NCBI GenBank assembly: GCA_036785705.1
Contig: JAWUZG010000353.1
Location: forward strand, 682,001 to 746,000
Source: Acanthornis magna
Taxonomy: Eukaryota; Chordata; Aves; Passeriformes; Acanthizidae
Direction of reading: 5' to 3'
Length of the DNA: 64,000 nt
Part shown: positions 34,970-47,600 of the stretch, one piece after another
How the letters are laid out: each line of letters opens with the position of its first letter
Position numbering within the stretch: position 1 is the first letter of the stretch
Notes under the pieces: model-generated
Told to the model about the DNA's origin: nothing
The model's database searches: none
The model's input: the letters and a program-made list of their open reading frames with translations, nothing else
Program-made: the position numbers and the translations under genes

Positions 34970-35165
34970 CTGCTCCTCTCATCCCTCCCCGCTCCTCTCA
35001 TCCCTCCCTGCTCCTCTCATCCCCTCCTGCTCCTCTCATCCCTCCCTGCTCCTCTCATCCCCTCCTGCTCCTCTCATCCCCTCCTGCTCCTCTCATCCCT
35101 CCCTGCTCCTCTCATCCCTCCCTGCTCCTCTCATCCCCTCCTGCTCCTCTCACCCCTCTCTGCCC
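34970..35165. repeat. Ten 19-bp tandem units
   Basis: Units alternate between GCTCCTCTCATCCCTCCCT and GCTCCTCTCATCCCCTCCT. The 339-codon open frame crossing this array (34617-35636) is a repeat by-product. Confidence 0.95.
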
Positions 35166-37919
35166 AGCACTAACCTGCACCAGGGAGGAGATGGCTGCAG
35201 CCTCCTGGCCAGAGAGGACAGGCCAGCTCTGCCTGCACAGCTCTGTGTCCCCAGCAGAGCAGGGCTTGGGACACACGGGTGCTGCAGGGGTGGCACAGCC
35301 CAGCAGCCTCTCCTGTCCGTGAGTGGCAGTCACTGCGAGGAAGGGTTGGCCGTGTCCCCTCCCTGCCTGCGCCAGCTGCCCCCAGAGCCACTGTCCCCGA
35401 GCTCCCACTGGGGCACTTTGGGCACCTGGGGCTGGGCAGGACACTCGGCCTGCACAGAGGACACAGTGACAAACCCCAAGGATGTGCCTGAAGCTGGCTG
35501 TGTGACCAAAGTCACCCTCCAGTACAGGGACACTGGGAAAAGCCAGCTGGAGCCACAAAACGTCCCCAGCACGAGACCAGGACAGACAGAGTGGCCCCTG
35601 TGGTCAGTGGCCACTCTGGGCTGCGGCAGGGACTGACATTCCTGCTGGCATTCCTTGCAGCAGCTCCTTCCCCAGGAGGACAGGCTTTTCCCAGCCCAGC
35701 CCTGGAACTGCTGACAATTAAAATTCTCTGCTGCCCTCCCTGGGGAACCCCAGGCACATGTGTCCCACACCAGGACAGGATGTTCACACTCACAGGGTGA
35801 CCTCCAACCTCCCTGGTGACACAGCAGCGAGCCTGAGCCTCCAGCCATCACCCACTGGAATTTAGGGGGGATTTCAGAATTGCACAAAGCTGGGAATGAT
35901 GCACACACCAAAAACTCCCACTGAGCCAAACCATGAGGAGGGACAGGTTTCTGTGGCCCCGTGGATGTGTGTGACAGCCTGTGCTGACAGAGAATGAAGT
36001 TCTCATCCTCCTCCTCTCCAAAGAGGGGACCTGAGCCTGGCACAGCCTCGTCCCCTCCCTCAGGCCCTGGAAATGCTCAGACAGGGCCTAAAGTGTCAGA
36101 TGAATTAAGCACCTCTGTGGATGAATTCAGTGGCTCGAGGATGTCCCTGCAGGACTCCAGACTCGGCCCTGGACTCGATGAGGCAGGGCAGAGTGAGTCC
36201 AGAGGCACCTGCCTGCAGTGGAGCTGATGGATTAGGGAGGAACTTTTGCTGCAGGACACAGGAGCTGGGACAGGGATCAGCAGGGTTGAAAGTCATCTGA
36301 CTCTCTTCCTCCTCCAGGTGCCCCCAGCTGGGAACAAGGGCTGGTCACAGTCCCAGGCTTTGGTGGCCCAGGTGAGAGGCGCAGGGATGGGCTCAGGGAG
36401 AGCCTCAGGCTGGGTCTCACCCGGGTGAAACATGGCACAGTGAAAGGGGAAGAAGGCAGATATTTGGGGGCAATATCTCTCCCAGAAAAGGACATCTGTC
36501 CTTTCTGCTCCTAGAAAGGTCATTGCTAAGCCACCAGATGCCACTTTGTGCAGTGCAAGGTGCCACTGAAGGCACAGCTCCTGCTAAGCAGGTGAGAAAA
36601 GCAAGAGCTCAGTCCTGCTCCTAAATCTTAGCACTTTAAAATCTGTCCCATCCCTCCAAGGAGTGCTGTGGATGTCACACCCTCCCATTTGTGTTACCAC
36701 GTGTCTAAGTGGTGTCATGGCCAATGCCTACATGGCAAAGCACTAAAACAAGTGATTTATTTGTGGCTGTTTTCCCTTTAATGCACCAGCTGGATGTGAC
36801 CAGCTGGTGTGGAGAGGGCCAGCAGCCAGGGAGTGTGGAGAGCTGGCCTTACGCTCGTCACAGCTCCGAGAAAAATTGCTCTGCAGTTTTTGGGTTTTAA
36901 AGGGTGGCTACTTTACCATAGGAAAAAAAAGAGCTGGGCTTGAACACTGTGGAGCAGCAGCTCAGAAACGCTTCTGTCATCGGCAGGAACAAGCACGGAA
37001 ATGTTCATCTGGGACAAAGGCTCAGGGCCTGAGGGTGCTGCCGTCTGTGACACCACCTGCTTGTTCAGTGGCTGTGGAAAGCCCCGTGTTCCAAAGGCAA
37101 ATATCTGCCATTATTCTGTGCCTGGGAAAAAGAGAGGAAGAGCTGCAGCTGCTCCCAGGGCCACGCAGGCTGTGGACGCTGCTTCCCAGACTGGCAATGG
37201 GTATCAGGGCCAGAGCGAGGGCTCCTGGGTGTCCCCGGGCAGAGCCTGTCCCTGATATCCCAAGTGAGGCTGGGGGCTCATGCTCCCCTCCCTCTGTCCC
37301 TCAGGAGGCACAGCTCTCCCAGAGGTCCAGTGCAGGGAGGTTTCACTGGGAAACATAGCCCAGCCCAGCCCAGATTCTGTGCTGGACTGACCCTCCAGCC
37401 TGCCCAGCACATTTGGACAGTCCCTGTACCTCAGTGTCCCCAGAACACAATCTCTGATCCAGCAACAGCCGGCTCTCCCCGAGGGCCCCAGGGCTGTTTG
37501 CAGACTGCCCACAGGACGCCACAGGGATCCGTGAGCAGGTGGCACTGACCCGAGGAGGTGGCACTGACCTGAGGAGGTGGCACTGTCCTGAGGAGGTGGC
37601 ACTGAGCTCCCTCCTCAGACAGGCCAGAAAGAGAACTGAGCTCTGCCCCATCACACACCCTGGGGAGCAGGGATTTACCCTGCACTGTGCTGGGTTTTTC
37701 CTGTAGCATCTCCCTGGCAGTGAGTGATCCCACCGGGTCTGGATCCTCGTCATCGTGCACACACAAAGTCCTCCTTTGTTTCACCCAGCATTAACACCCC
37801 AGAAAACCCTTAAATACCCTCATGTACCCTCGAATCCGGGGCTTTTTATTCCCCACACTGTGGTGGTGCTGGATTGACACAGTCCAAGACCCCCACCCCA
37901 AGACTGCTGTTTTGATGGC
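35166..37919. other. Intergenic, no gene recognised
   Basis: GC-rich sequence with overlapping open frames in all six frames. Nothing resembles a known family, and I see no retroposon. Confidence 0.6.
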
Positions 37920-37968
<49 letters not shown>

Positions 37969-37970
37969 TG
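37920..37970. repeat. (CCTGTC)n hexanucleotide repeat
   Basis: About eight CCTGTC/TCCCTG hexamers, just left of a larger 17-bp minisatellite. Confidence 0.95.
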
Positions 37971-38153
37971 CAGGTGGATCATTCCTGACCCAGGGCTGTT
38001 GTTTTTACGGTGCCTGTCCCTTTTGCAGGTGGATCGCATCGCTGCCTCCAGAGACTGAGCACCAGCGCTTCCCCCGGAGCTGCTGCAGCTGCCCGAGGGC
38101 CTCAAGGAGCGGGAGCAAGGGGTGAGCAGTGGCAGACAGAGAGTGGCCCTGGG

Positions 38154-38685
38154 GTGACCTTCCCAGGGGTGACAGCGGCCCTGGGGTGACCCCTCCCAGG
38201 GGTGACAGCATCCCTGGGGTGTCACCTCCCAGGGGTGACACCAGCCCTGGGGTGTCACAATCCCAAGGGTGACGCCATTCCAGGGGTGAGACCATCCCTG
38301 ATATGACACCAGCCCTGCAGTGACACCATCCCTGGGATGATGCCATCCCAAGGGTGACGCCATCCCTGGGGTGACTCCATCCCAGGGGTGATGCCACCTC
38401 AAGAGTGACACTGGTTCTGGGGTGTCACCAGCCCTGGGGTGACGCCAGCCCTGGGGTGACGCCAGCCCTGGGGTGACGCCATCCCAAGTGTGACACCAGC
38501 CCTGAGGTGACACCATCCCAAGGGTGACACCATCCCAAGGGTGACACCAGCTCTGGGGTGACACCATCCCTGAGGTGACACTATCCCAAGGGTGATACCA
38601 GCCCTGGGGTGACACCAGCCCCGAGGTGACACCATCCCAAGGGTGACACCAGCCCTGAGGTGACACCAGCCCTGGGCTCAGCCCA
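38154..38685. repeat. Minisatellite of about 30 units of 17 bp
   Basis: Units such as GTGACACCAGCCCTGAG and GTGACACCATCCCAAGG repeat with point changes. The minus-strand 291-codon open frame reading WCHPWDGVT-like peptides is a by-product. Confidence 0.93.
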
Positions 38686-39982
38686 GACCCCCCCAGTGAG
38701 GTCCCATCTGCTCCACAGCCCCGCCCAGCAGCCCTAAATGTGAGTGTTTAGCACTGAACAAAGCCTAGAGCCACCCCCTGAAAAGTGGCACACACTCAGA
38801 GGTCACTCGACTCTTTGGTTGTGTTTTGCGCTGCAGTTCTTGTCTTGTTTGTAGGTTTTAAACAATAAAAGTCTCCAAAGTTTGTCTTGATTTTTAGAGC
38901 AAATGCCGAAAGTGGAGTGTTCTGCTTTAGAAATGCCAGTTTGCCTGTTCTTGGATGATTTCTTCCCCTCTTGGCTGCTGCAGCCCAGGAAATAAAGCCA
39001 AGTCCACGACTCCCTCCTGCTCCCCCTTCTTTTCCTCTTCAGTGACAGTTCTGAGGGCTTTGACTCAAATTTCCCCCCTGCCTGTGAGCGTGGTGGGGAT
39101 GTGTCTCCTCCAGACAGAGCGTGAGTCTTCAGTCCTTGTGGCAGTTTTGTCACAAGAGCCTGGCTGGACACTCCTGCACTTTAACACAACAGACCCGTGC
39201 AGGCGAGGGCAGTTAGTCAAAAATCCCCCCAGTTCAACCCAAAATCCTGCTGAGATGTCCATAGCAAGTTCCTGGGAGTAGAGAAAACCACCACCTTCCA
39301 TAGGATTGGATCAGAAAACTCCCAGCCCACATGGGGTGCACAGGAGCAGAGGTTTGGTGCTCATACTTGGGGAGGGATATTGGGAATGCCTCTTGGCCTG
39401 TGGGGGCATTCCCTGCTCCCAGTGATCATTGCCACTGGTGGGCCCAGGACACAGCCAGGACAGGGTGAAGGTCTGACTGGAGCAGGCACAAAGCTCCCAC
39501 TGCCATAAATCCAGCAGGGAAAGGATTCCTGAGGGTGTCAGGCACAAAGAAGGACAGAACAACCCCAGAGCCCACCTGGCCTTAGATGTCACCACCCCAG
39601 ACACAACCAGGACCCACCCAGACCGTTTGGCTGTGACAATCCCTGGCACAGGAGTGACCTTTGGGACTGACTGTCCTTCGCAAAGTGCTTTGAGCTCAGG
39701 TGACACAGACCTTGGCAGGGAAGTGATGGAGGTGTTGGTGTGAGGTGAGGCAATAGTTGGGACTGGCTTGGACAACTCTGTTTGGAATGAAAGATTGAGC
39801 TTTTCTGATTTTAAACACAACCCACAGTACTCAGTCCCACACCTCCAGCTTTAGCAGACCTGTCACAATGCCATCAGAGAGGGGTGGGGAACACAGTTGT
39901 GCCCAGGGCTGCCCACAGACCTACACAGGACCTGCTGCCACCCCCAGAGCAATCTCTGGCAGCAGGTTTACCAGGGTAATCC

Positions 39983-40080
39983 ATTTTCATGGATTCATGG
40001 AATGGTTGGGGTTGGAAGGGACCTTAAAGATAATTTTGTTCCAGGCCCCCTACCATGGGCCAGGACACTCTTCCTTGGAC
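39983..40080 (-). mobile_element. CR1 retroposon fragment
   Basis: TTCATGGAATGGTTGGGGTTG-like text followed by GGAAGGGACCTTAAAGATAA and CCTACCATGGGCCAGGACAC is the reverse of the CR1 3' end. The copy is diverged. Confidence 0.88.
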
Positions 40081-40569
40081 ACCAAAGCACAGGACAGCCT
40101 GACCATCCCCCAGCCTGCTTGGCTGTGCAAAATCCAGCTCTGGAGGCTCTGGAAAATTCCTGGAACATGGGCTCTTTCAGTTATAAATCATCCTTATCCC
40201 AGTTCTGTCAATATGTCCTGGAATGTGGGGGGAAAAATCCAAACTACAGCATAAAGCACCCCAGAATAACATCTTGCCACATTTCAGCTGCCCCAGAGCA
40301 CTTGGCTGGGCTGGGCTGGGGCAGATTTACCCCAGATCAAGGACACACAAGAAACTGAAAAGCTGTGCAGACAAAGCAAAGTGTTCTGTCACTGAGGGCA
40401 GACAGGGCTGCAAGCAGGGAAGTGTTCATTCCAGCAGCACTGCAGAGGGAAATCTGCTGGAGGCAGGGGATGAGTTTGACACTGATCCACAGGGGCAGCT
40501 CAGGGCTGAGGTGTCACTGCAGTGAGGGGAACCTTCCCAGCTTTGGGTCAGGCTGGGCAGGGGTGTGAA

Positions 40570-40812
40570 AGAGGGTGGGGTTAGGTTCGATAAAAGGAAA
40601 AACCTCTTCCCTGTAGGCTGGTGAGGCCCTGACACAGGTGCCCAGAGAAGCTGTGGCTGCCCCTGCATCCCTGGAAGTGTCCAAGGCAAGGCTGGACAGG
40701 GCTTGGAGCAGCCTGGGACAGTGGGAGGTGTCCTTGCCCATGGCAGGGGGTGGCACTGGTTGGGCTTTGAGGTCCTTCCAACCCAAACCATTCCATGGTT
40801 CTGTGATTCTAC
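40570..40812 (+). mobile_element. CR1 retroposon, about 240 bp
   Basis: Sense-strand CR1: AAAACCTCTTCCCTG, GAAGCTGTGGCTGCCCCTGC, GTCCTTGCCCATGGCAGGGG, ending CCATGGTTCTGTGATTCT. It is well preserved. Confidence 0.95.
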
Positions 40813-41031
40813 TTCACTTCCACTTGGACACTGCTGCACATCAACCTGGAATATCCTCATTTTCCTGCCATCTGAGCAGACGTGGGGCCGCTGTTTGCCA
40901 GAACCTCATTTGAGGGTAATAAAGGACAGCTGTGTGTGTGTGTTGGTGAGTTTGTCCCCTTCTCCTTGCACTGTTTTCAAAGCCCACACATGGGTCTAAA
41001 TAAACCAGCGGAAACACACTGCATGTACACA

Positions 41032-41135
41032 ATCATGAATCATTAAAGTTGGGAAAGGCCTCCGAGACCATCAGTTCAATCTTTGGATGTGTACACACAT
41101 CAGCCACCATGGCTCAGGACCCTCACAGGCACCGC
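41032..41135 (-). mobile_element. Old CR1-like fragment
   Basis: AATCATTAAAGTTGGGAAAG followed by ACCATCAGTTCAATCTTTGG resembles the reverse of an older CR1 subfamily 3' end. It is more diverged than the other copies. Confidence 0.65.
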
Positions 41136-41707
41136 AGACTGAGCCCAGCATGAATCAGCTCCTCTGAAGGAAATGCATTTAAAAAATTAATACAGGGCAA
41201 AAATGTTCCAGACTGCACCAGCCTTAATTCAACTGACAAAGCCAAGCTGGGAAAAGCTTTGATGCTTTTGCACAAAACCAAAGCACTGACAGCGCAGAGT
41301 GTGTCCAAAGGCTGATCCAAGCCCTCCTGCTCCTGCATAGTGTCACCAGCAGCTCCACTGAGTGGAGTTCTGCAAGGAATTGCTAATTGAGACAACATCT
41401 CCTTCCTCCCCGGGCTAGAGATTCTCTGAGCTCCTCCAACCTCCTCCTCCCCTGTCCCTGGAGCATGGGAAGCAGCTCTGGGGTCTGTCAGGATTTGTGC
41501 ATTACAAAGTGCGGCACTCTGGGCTCGGCACACAGAATATCCACCCTGGCTGCAAACCCTGCGGAGGGCCGTGGGTGGGAAAGGCTTTTGGCACAGCTCA
41601 TCCCTTCCGTGGCTTTTCTGCTGCAGAGGGAGGAGGAGGAGGGGAAAAACCCAACCCAAACCAACATCCTGAGGTTCCAGTGCAGTGATTTATCACCGAG
41701 CTGGCTG

Positions 41708-41744
41708 CAGACAGACACACAGACAGTCGGACAGACAGACAGAC
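41708..41744. repeat. (CAGA)n microsatellite
   Basis: ACAGACAGACAGAC-type tetramers with two substitutions. Confidence 0.9.
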
Positions 41745-42311
41745 ATCCCCAGTGCAGCTGATGCTGCCTCGCTGTCTCCCCACGGACTTCACTGTGATTA
41801 AATCATATTCCAACAACAGCAGAAGGGCAGGGAAAAAGTAGTCAGGAATTTTTGGACAGGAAATAGATAGGAAGAGGAGGGGAAAGGATGAAACGGGAGT
41901 GGCATACCGAGTGTGAGGGACCTGACCAGTTTAGTGCTCTGTCCCTTTGCTGCAGCCACGGGGGGAGGTGCCCCCAGAGCCGGGGTCCCCATTCCCTCTG
42001 CCACAGACTCTTGTCCCCACGGTGGCGACATCCCTCTCTCCGAGGTCTGTGCAAGCTCGGCTGAGCCGAGCTGAGCCCAGAAGGAGCAGGCATCACTTGA
42101 ATCCAAAGGCATTTTCTCCAAAACCAACGGGGACCACAGGGAAAGGAACATCTCAGAGAATTCCCTGCAGCCTTCCCCTCCCAGGCACATGGACACTCTG
42201 CCTGCTGCAGACACCCCAAATGAACTCAAAACCCTTGTCTCATGGTTTAGCTCAGAATTATTCAGGAGGATTGCACTGAACTCATTTAGCTCCTGCAGAG
42301 GTTTGTCTGCA

Positions 42312-42735
42312 GCAGGGATGAACCCAGGACCAGGGCCAGGACCAGGATAAGGACCAGGACCAGGGTCAGGATCAGGACCAGGATCAGGACCAGGATCAGG
42401 ATCAGGACCAGGACCAGGACCAGGATCAGGACCAGGATCAGGACCAGGATCAGGACCAGGACCTGGACCACGATCAGGATCAGGACCAGGATCAGGACCA
42501 GGACCAGGACCAGGATCAGGACTAGGACCAGGATCAGGATCAGGACCAGGACCAGGACCAGGACCAGGATCAGGACCAGGATCAGGACCAGGATCAGGAC
42601 CAGGACCTGGACCACGATCAGGATCAGGACCAGGATCAGGACCAGGACCAGGACCAGGATCAGGACTAGGACCAGGATCAGGATCAGGACCAGGACCAGG
42701 ACCAGGATCAGGATCAGGATCAGGGCCAGGGCCAC
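42312..42735. repeat. Hexamer array (GGACCA/GGATCA)n with 144-bp higher-order unit
   Basis: About 70 hexamers mix GGACCA and GGATCA. Rare variants recur exactly 144 bases apart: ACCTGGACCACGATC at 42461 and 42605, and ACTAGGACC at 42521 and 42665. One minus-strand frame reads PGPDPG-like repeats, but the flanks do not look coding. Confidence 0.95.
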
Positions 42736-43344
42736 TCGTGGTGGCAGCAGAGCCCCTGTGCATGGGGAGCCCATCACCGCAGGACCATGGCTGTCCCCAG
42801 CTGTCACTGGGATAAGTGGGGAGGAAACACTCAGAGAAACCACTCCACAACCTCCAGCCACGAGCACCCATCGGATCCGCCTGCTAGAGAAGGGATCCAT
42901 AAGGCTGTATGTAAATGTGACTCTGCCAAGATGCTTTAGATGTCTGCAGTAGAGCATAAAGTAACAGTTGTCGGCTTGAAAAATGTATCAGACCTTAAAA
43001 AGGCCTCTGGTAAAAAGAAAGAAAAAAAAGGAGGGGGAGAGAGGAGGGAGAAAACATGGTTTATTTTTCAGTTTTGGCCAGACCACAGTTTTCAGTAAAT
43101 ATTCTTTTCAGATAAATAATTTGCCATTGCTGTTCTCAAACAAATACAACAAATAAAGCTCCCTTGTTAAAGCCTAGATCTGAATTACTTTGTAGGGAAA
43201 TGAAAACATTTCCTCTGGGGACTCAGCATTCTCCTCCCCTAAACACTGCAGCAAATACAGAGAGGTAAAGCCCTCCCAGAAAAAGCTCAGGAGCTCTGTC
43301 CTGCACACCCCCAGCAGTGCCACCCATGGCTCTGCAGCCCTTTG

Positions 43345-43615
43345 TCATGCCTGTGTCTCCATGCCCCATGTTCCCGTGTCCCATGTCCCTTGTGTCCCAT
43401 GTCCCATGTCCCTCGTGTCCCATGTCTCCATGTCCCGTGTCCCTCGTGTCCCATGTCCCTCATGTCCCATGTCCCTCGTGTCCCGTGTCCCTCTGTCCCA
43501 TGTCCCCATGTCCCTTGTGTCCCATGTCCCACGTTTACCATGTCCCCGTGTCCCTGTGTCCCATGTCCCCATATCCATGTCCCTCATGTCCCCGTGCCCC
43601 TTGTCCCATGTGCCC
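43345..43615. repeat. Minisatellite of TGTCCCATG/TGTCCCTCG type
   Basis: Roughly 9-10-bp units (TGTCCCATG, TCCCTCGTG and variants) are repeated about 27 times. Open frames through it read CPMSLVSHVP-like peptides in several frames and are not genes. Confidence 0.93.
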
Positions 43616-44494
43616 CACCTGTCCCGGCCCTGTGCCCACCTCCGGAGCCAGAGGGCAGTTTCGTTCCTCCCTGGCAATCCCACGCAGTAATTTCTGTGAT
43701 TTCCCATTTAAACTGGTTCCAGAGCTGTTCTGCTGTGGGAGCTCAGAGGTGTCAGAATTGCAACGCTCCAGTTCCTTCTTTAAACCCACATTTGGATTTA
43801 CTGTGATTTATTTATTGTGCTCCATGACCTTTGCCTGCTAATATTGAAAAACCAAAGATCCCTTAAGCCAAGAGGATCCCTACCCACTGCTCCCCATGAA
43901 GATCTGTGTTTACCCTCCTGAATCAATGGATTCTCTGGCTGTTTTCCAGCAGTTTGTGCCTTCTTTTTTCTTCCTCACATTCGGGTCTGTTTCTTATTTA
44001 TTTAATTTTATGTTGTGGGAACGTAAAAATGTGCCCCAGTGGATGAGGTCGGTGGCCTGGGTGGTCCCACACTTGGCTCAGCTGCTGCCTGGGTGAGCCA
44101 AGTTGTTGCAGTAAGGAATCATTTGGAAGGGGTATAAAGTGAAGGCCTTATCCCATAAACCATCCCTGCAGAGCGCTGAGGACACAGTGCCCCAGCACTT
44201 CCAGCCCCACAGCTGTTCCCAGACACAGCTCCCTCTGTCCCTCAGGGCAGGGCAGACCCTGCGGCAGTGAGGGACAAACCCCCCTCAGTCAGAGCCCATC
44301 CTGGACACGGGCAAACCAACCAAACAGGGAAATCTGTGCTGGAAAATGGCACAGAGGGTGACCAGGACCCCCCTGGCTGATGGCACGAGGCACTGGGGGG
44401 GTTTAACTCCACACAGGCTGCAGGAACGTGTGGGATGATGCTGCAGGAATGTGTGGGATGATCCGCACTGGGACAGCCAGCAGGGACCTGTAAA

Positions 44495-44640
44495 TCAGGG
44501 AATCCCAGAGTGCTTTGGGTTGGAAGGGACCTTAAAGCTCATCCAGTCCCAGCTTAGTCCCAGACACCTTCCACTAACCCAGGCTGCCCCAAGCCATGTT
44601 CAACCTGGTCTTGGACACCTCCACCTTGAACACCTCTCCC
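44495..44640 (-). mobile_element. CR1 retroposon fragment
   Basis: GGGAATCCCAGAGTGCTTTG, then GGAAGGGACCTTAAAGCTCA and CCAAGCCATGTTCAACCTGG, is the reverse of a CR1 3' end. The CATGTTCAACCTGG variant suggests a different subfamily from its neighbours. Confidence 0.9.
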
Positions 44641-47600
44641 AGCAGGGTCAGGTGTGGACCTGGGGCAGCCCCTTTGCATTTCCCTGGTGCTTTTGGGCTG
44701 TGTGAGCTGCACAGAGGAAACTTTCACACTCAGGAGGGCACAGGATGGTTCCAGTGCCGGGCACAACCTGATCACAGCCGCAGCTCCCAGGAAAGGCTGC
44801 ACAAAGAGAATGTGGCATTTCCTCGGCATCCAGGCATGTGCTTCCCTCAGCTCTCTGCGATATGAGACCCTCTGATTCAGCAAGAAGTTTGTTATTGAAG
44901 GTGCTGCTGTGGCCTCTCCTGCCCCCACCACGCCTGGGAGCAGCAGCACGACCGGAATCAGGGAATTGATCAGTGAGATCCATAGAATTAGACCCACGAC
45001 GTCACACTGTGTCCCAGGCTGATATGAAGTTTGGGGAGTTTTCATGGTTTTCTCAAATGGTAGATACAGTTACTGCTGCTGGTTCTCCCATTTCTGAGAT
45101 GCTTCCCAGGAATGTCTGAAAAGATTTTGGCTTTGGGAAGAAAACCCCAGCTCTCCCTCCCCTCTACCATTATTTGCCTTTCATTCGTTCCCACGGCAGA
45201 CAGAACACAGGGAAGTCCTTTGTCTGCTGGGCCTTTCCATGGAAACAGGACAGGCTGGGATCCTGAGAGGATCCAGGCGGGATCAGCAGCCACAGAGGGC
45301 TTTAATCTTAGTCACTATCTGCTGTCTCCCAGTTCCAGTGGGCACTCTGAGCCCTTGCCAAATTGGCCTCAGAGAAGCCGATAGAGTTACTTCCATATTT
45401 GCAGCATTACCTAAACTTTCCCCTGTCTGCTCTGGAGAACATTTGGATGTTTAAAGAACCAGGAATCTGTTAACAGGACTAGTCCTGGGTTTCTTTGTCA
45501 AAAAGCTCCAAAGCTGCTCAGTTGTGGCAGCCCAAAGAGAGCAGCAACAGAACGAAGGGGATGGCACTGATCAAAATCCTGTCCCAGGTGCTCCTGCAAG
45601 ACTGAAGGACATGGGAACTGCAAGGGACCCTCAGAGTCTGCCAGACAAAGCCAGAGCCAGAGCCAGGGCTGAGGGCAGAAGCACAGACCCCTTTCCAGAC
45701 CTGGTTCCAGTCACTGAATCTCAAGGGAATGTGTGCTCCAGCTGGGAGCACTGGTGATGCAGCAAACAGGCAGGTTTAAATTATTAAGGAGAGGAAACTT
45801 TCACTGAAGCCACTATTCCAGCACCTGAGCTCCAGTGCCACTTGTGAAGCAACAAGTGCTACCAAGAGCTCTGCTCCAGGAACTCCTCCTTGTATCCTCC
45901 GGACCTTTGGCTTTTCCCAAACCAGGGGATGCTCCTGTCCATGGGATTGCTGCTCCCTGCGAGATGGGCCCGGGCACTGCATGGAAATGGTTTCTCCTGC
46001 TGTCTTGGCACCCCGAGGAGGAGCTGCACCCCATTCCATCACCTTGCTGAGGTCAGCCAGAGGACCCCACTGCTCTGGAAAGCCAGAGGGAACAGGGGTG
46101 AAATTACCGAGGACTTTTCCTGGTTTTGTTGCCTCCAAAGACTGATGGTGCCATGTGTAAAGCCAAGAGGGACCAGGGACAAAATTGCTAAATGCTTTTC
46201 CTGTGTTTTTCTGCCTCTAAAGGCTGAGGGTGCCACATGTACCCTCAGTTCACCCATTGCCATAGTCAGGAATTAAAACTGCATTTCTCTGTGTTATCTG
46301 GGTCAATGCAAATTTCCTCAGTCTCCAAAAAAAATGAGCTTATAATATTCTCCTACAGCTGGAAAGGACAAACAAGGGTTTGCTGTCATGTCTGAAGGAG
46401 GAGTTGCTGTCACAGGAGTGTCTCAGAGCACACAGGACAGAAGTCACAGCCCTGCCAACAACTCCCTCCTTCACCCTTGACAGGTTATTTGCCTCCACAG
46501 TCTTCTTCAATGAAAATAAAAATACTTATTTTATTTTGCAAGTCTATTGTTTTTGCTGGATTATCTCAGGGTGGGGAGCAGCCTGGACCAAACCATCCCC
46601 ATCGCTCCCCAGACAGGGCCAGGCAGACGCAGACAAATGAGGATGACTTCAGAATTTGACCTTCTGAGCTGGACTGTTTAAAAACACAAACAAGAAACTG
46701 TCTGATGCTACTGCAGTTATTTCAATACATTTTTAGCAACTGGAGATCTCCCCAGTTTCCATGACAGGCTGTGGGACAGGCGGCTGCGATCACTTTTACT
46801 TCAAGCATTGCACACCCCCAGACGCTCATCTTACCTCTGCCCCCAAAAAAGTTAACAACTGTCAAATTCACACCAAAACAGAAGTTCCCATGCTGATCCT
46901 GTGGGATCAGCTCGGGCAGTCTGTGGAACGCTGCCTGTGTAGCCCAGGCTGGCTTCCTTGCCTGCCCTGCCTCAGACACAGCTAAAAATACCCCCCATTC
47001 ATCCCCAGTGTTTTTTTCCACGTCTGCTGTTTCTGTGGTTACCAGAGCCTCTCGGAGCAGGGAGGGTGAGACCTGGCACAGCCCCCGATGGGGAGGGTAT
47101 TTCCAGGTGTTTCATCCTTGCATCCTTTTATTTAAGGTATTTAAGGGCTCACAAGTCCCCACACCTAAAATAAAACCTGGGAATCAACCCCAGCCGTCTC
47201 CTCAGCTGCTTCAGTCAGGAGCATCTGCCATGTACAGAAATTTTCATTCTGTCTGAACCCAGGCACTGCAGTGTCCAAAAATCTCACTTTCCCAGAGGAC
47301 TTTTCCCAGCTTTTCTTTCAAACAGCTCCAGGCTTGTCCCCACAGGTCACCGCCATGGCAAGATGGGATATTACATGGGAATGCTGACAGGCAGACAAAG
47401 CTTGCCAAGGCCAAAGGTGCTCGCATTTCACATGTCACCAGAAACAGACTGAAGGAATGCAGACATTCCCTATTCCTGCCTGGCTTTTACTTTCCCCGAG
47501 ACTTTCCATTGAGTAAGAAATACCTTGAGAAAGGATCCCAGTACCCCTGTGCTCCCAGCCATCCCCTGGTGAGCCCAAAGTGACCGCAGGGTCTCACACG

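Larger units (their letters stand above)
38686..42300. other. Intergenic with CR1 copies
   Basis: Holds three CR1 pieces (39983-40080, 40570-40812, 41032-41135) and a CAGA microsatellite (41708-41744). An AATAAA at about 38861 might end an unannotated transcript, but nothing else supports one. No protein gene was recognised. Confidence 0.6.

Noticed and set aside
34617..35636. 339-codon open frame on the + strand
   Set aside because: It runs through the ten-unit 19-bp array; the peptide is repetitive (PLIPSCSSHPSLLLSS type) and the flanks show no protein family or splice context.
37791..38666. 291-codon minus-strand open frame
   Set aside because: It is a translation of the 17-bp minisatellite; a second frame is also open through the same array.
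41798..42871. 357-codon minus-strand open frame with PGPDPG repeats
   Set aside because: The hexamer array has no stop in this frame. The parts before and after it do not resemble any protein I know, and the other frames are open too.
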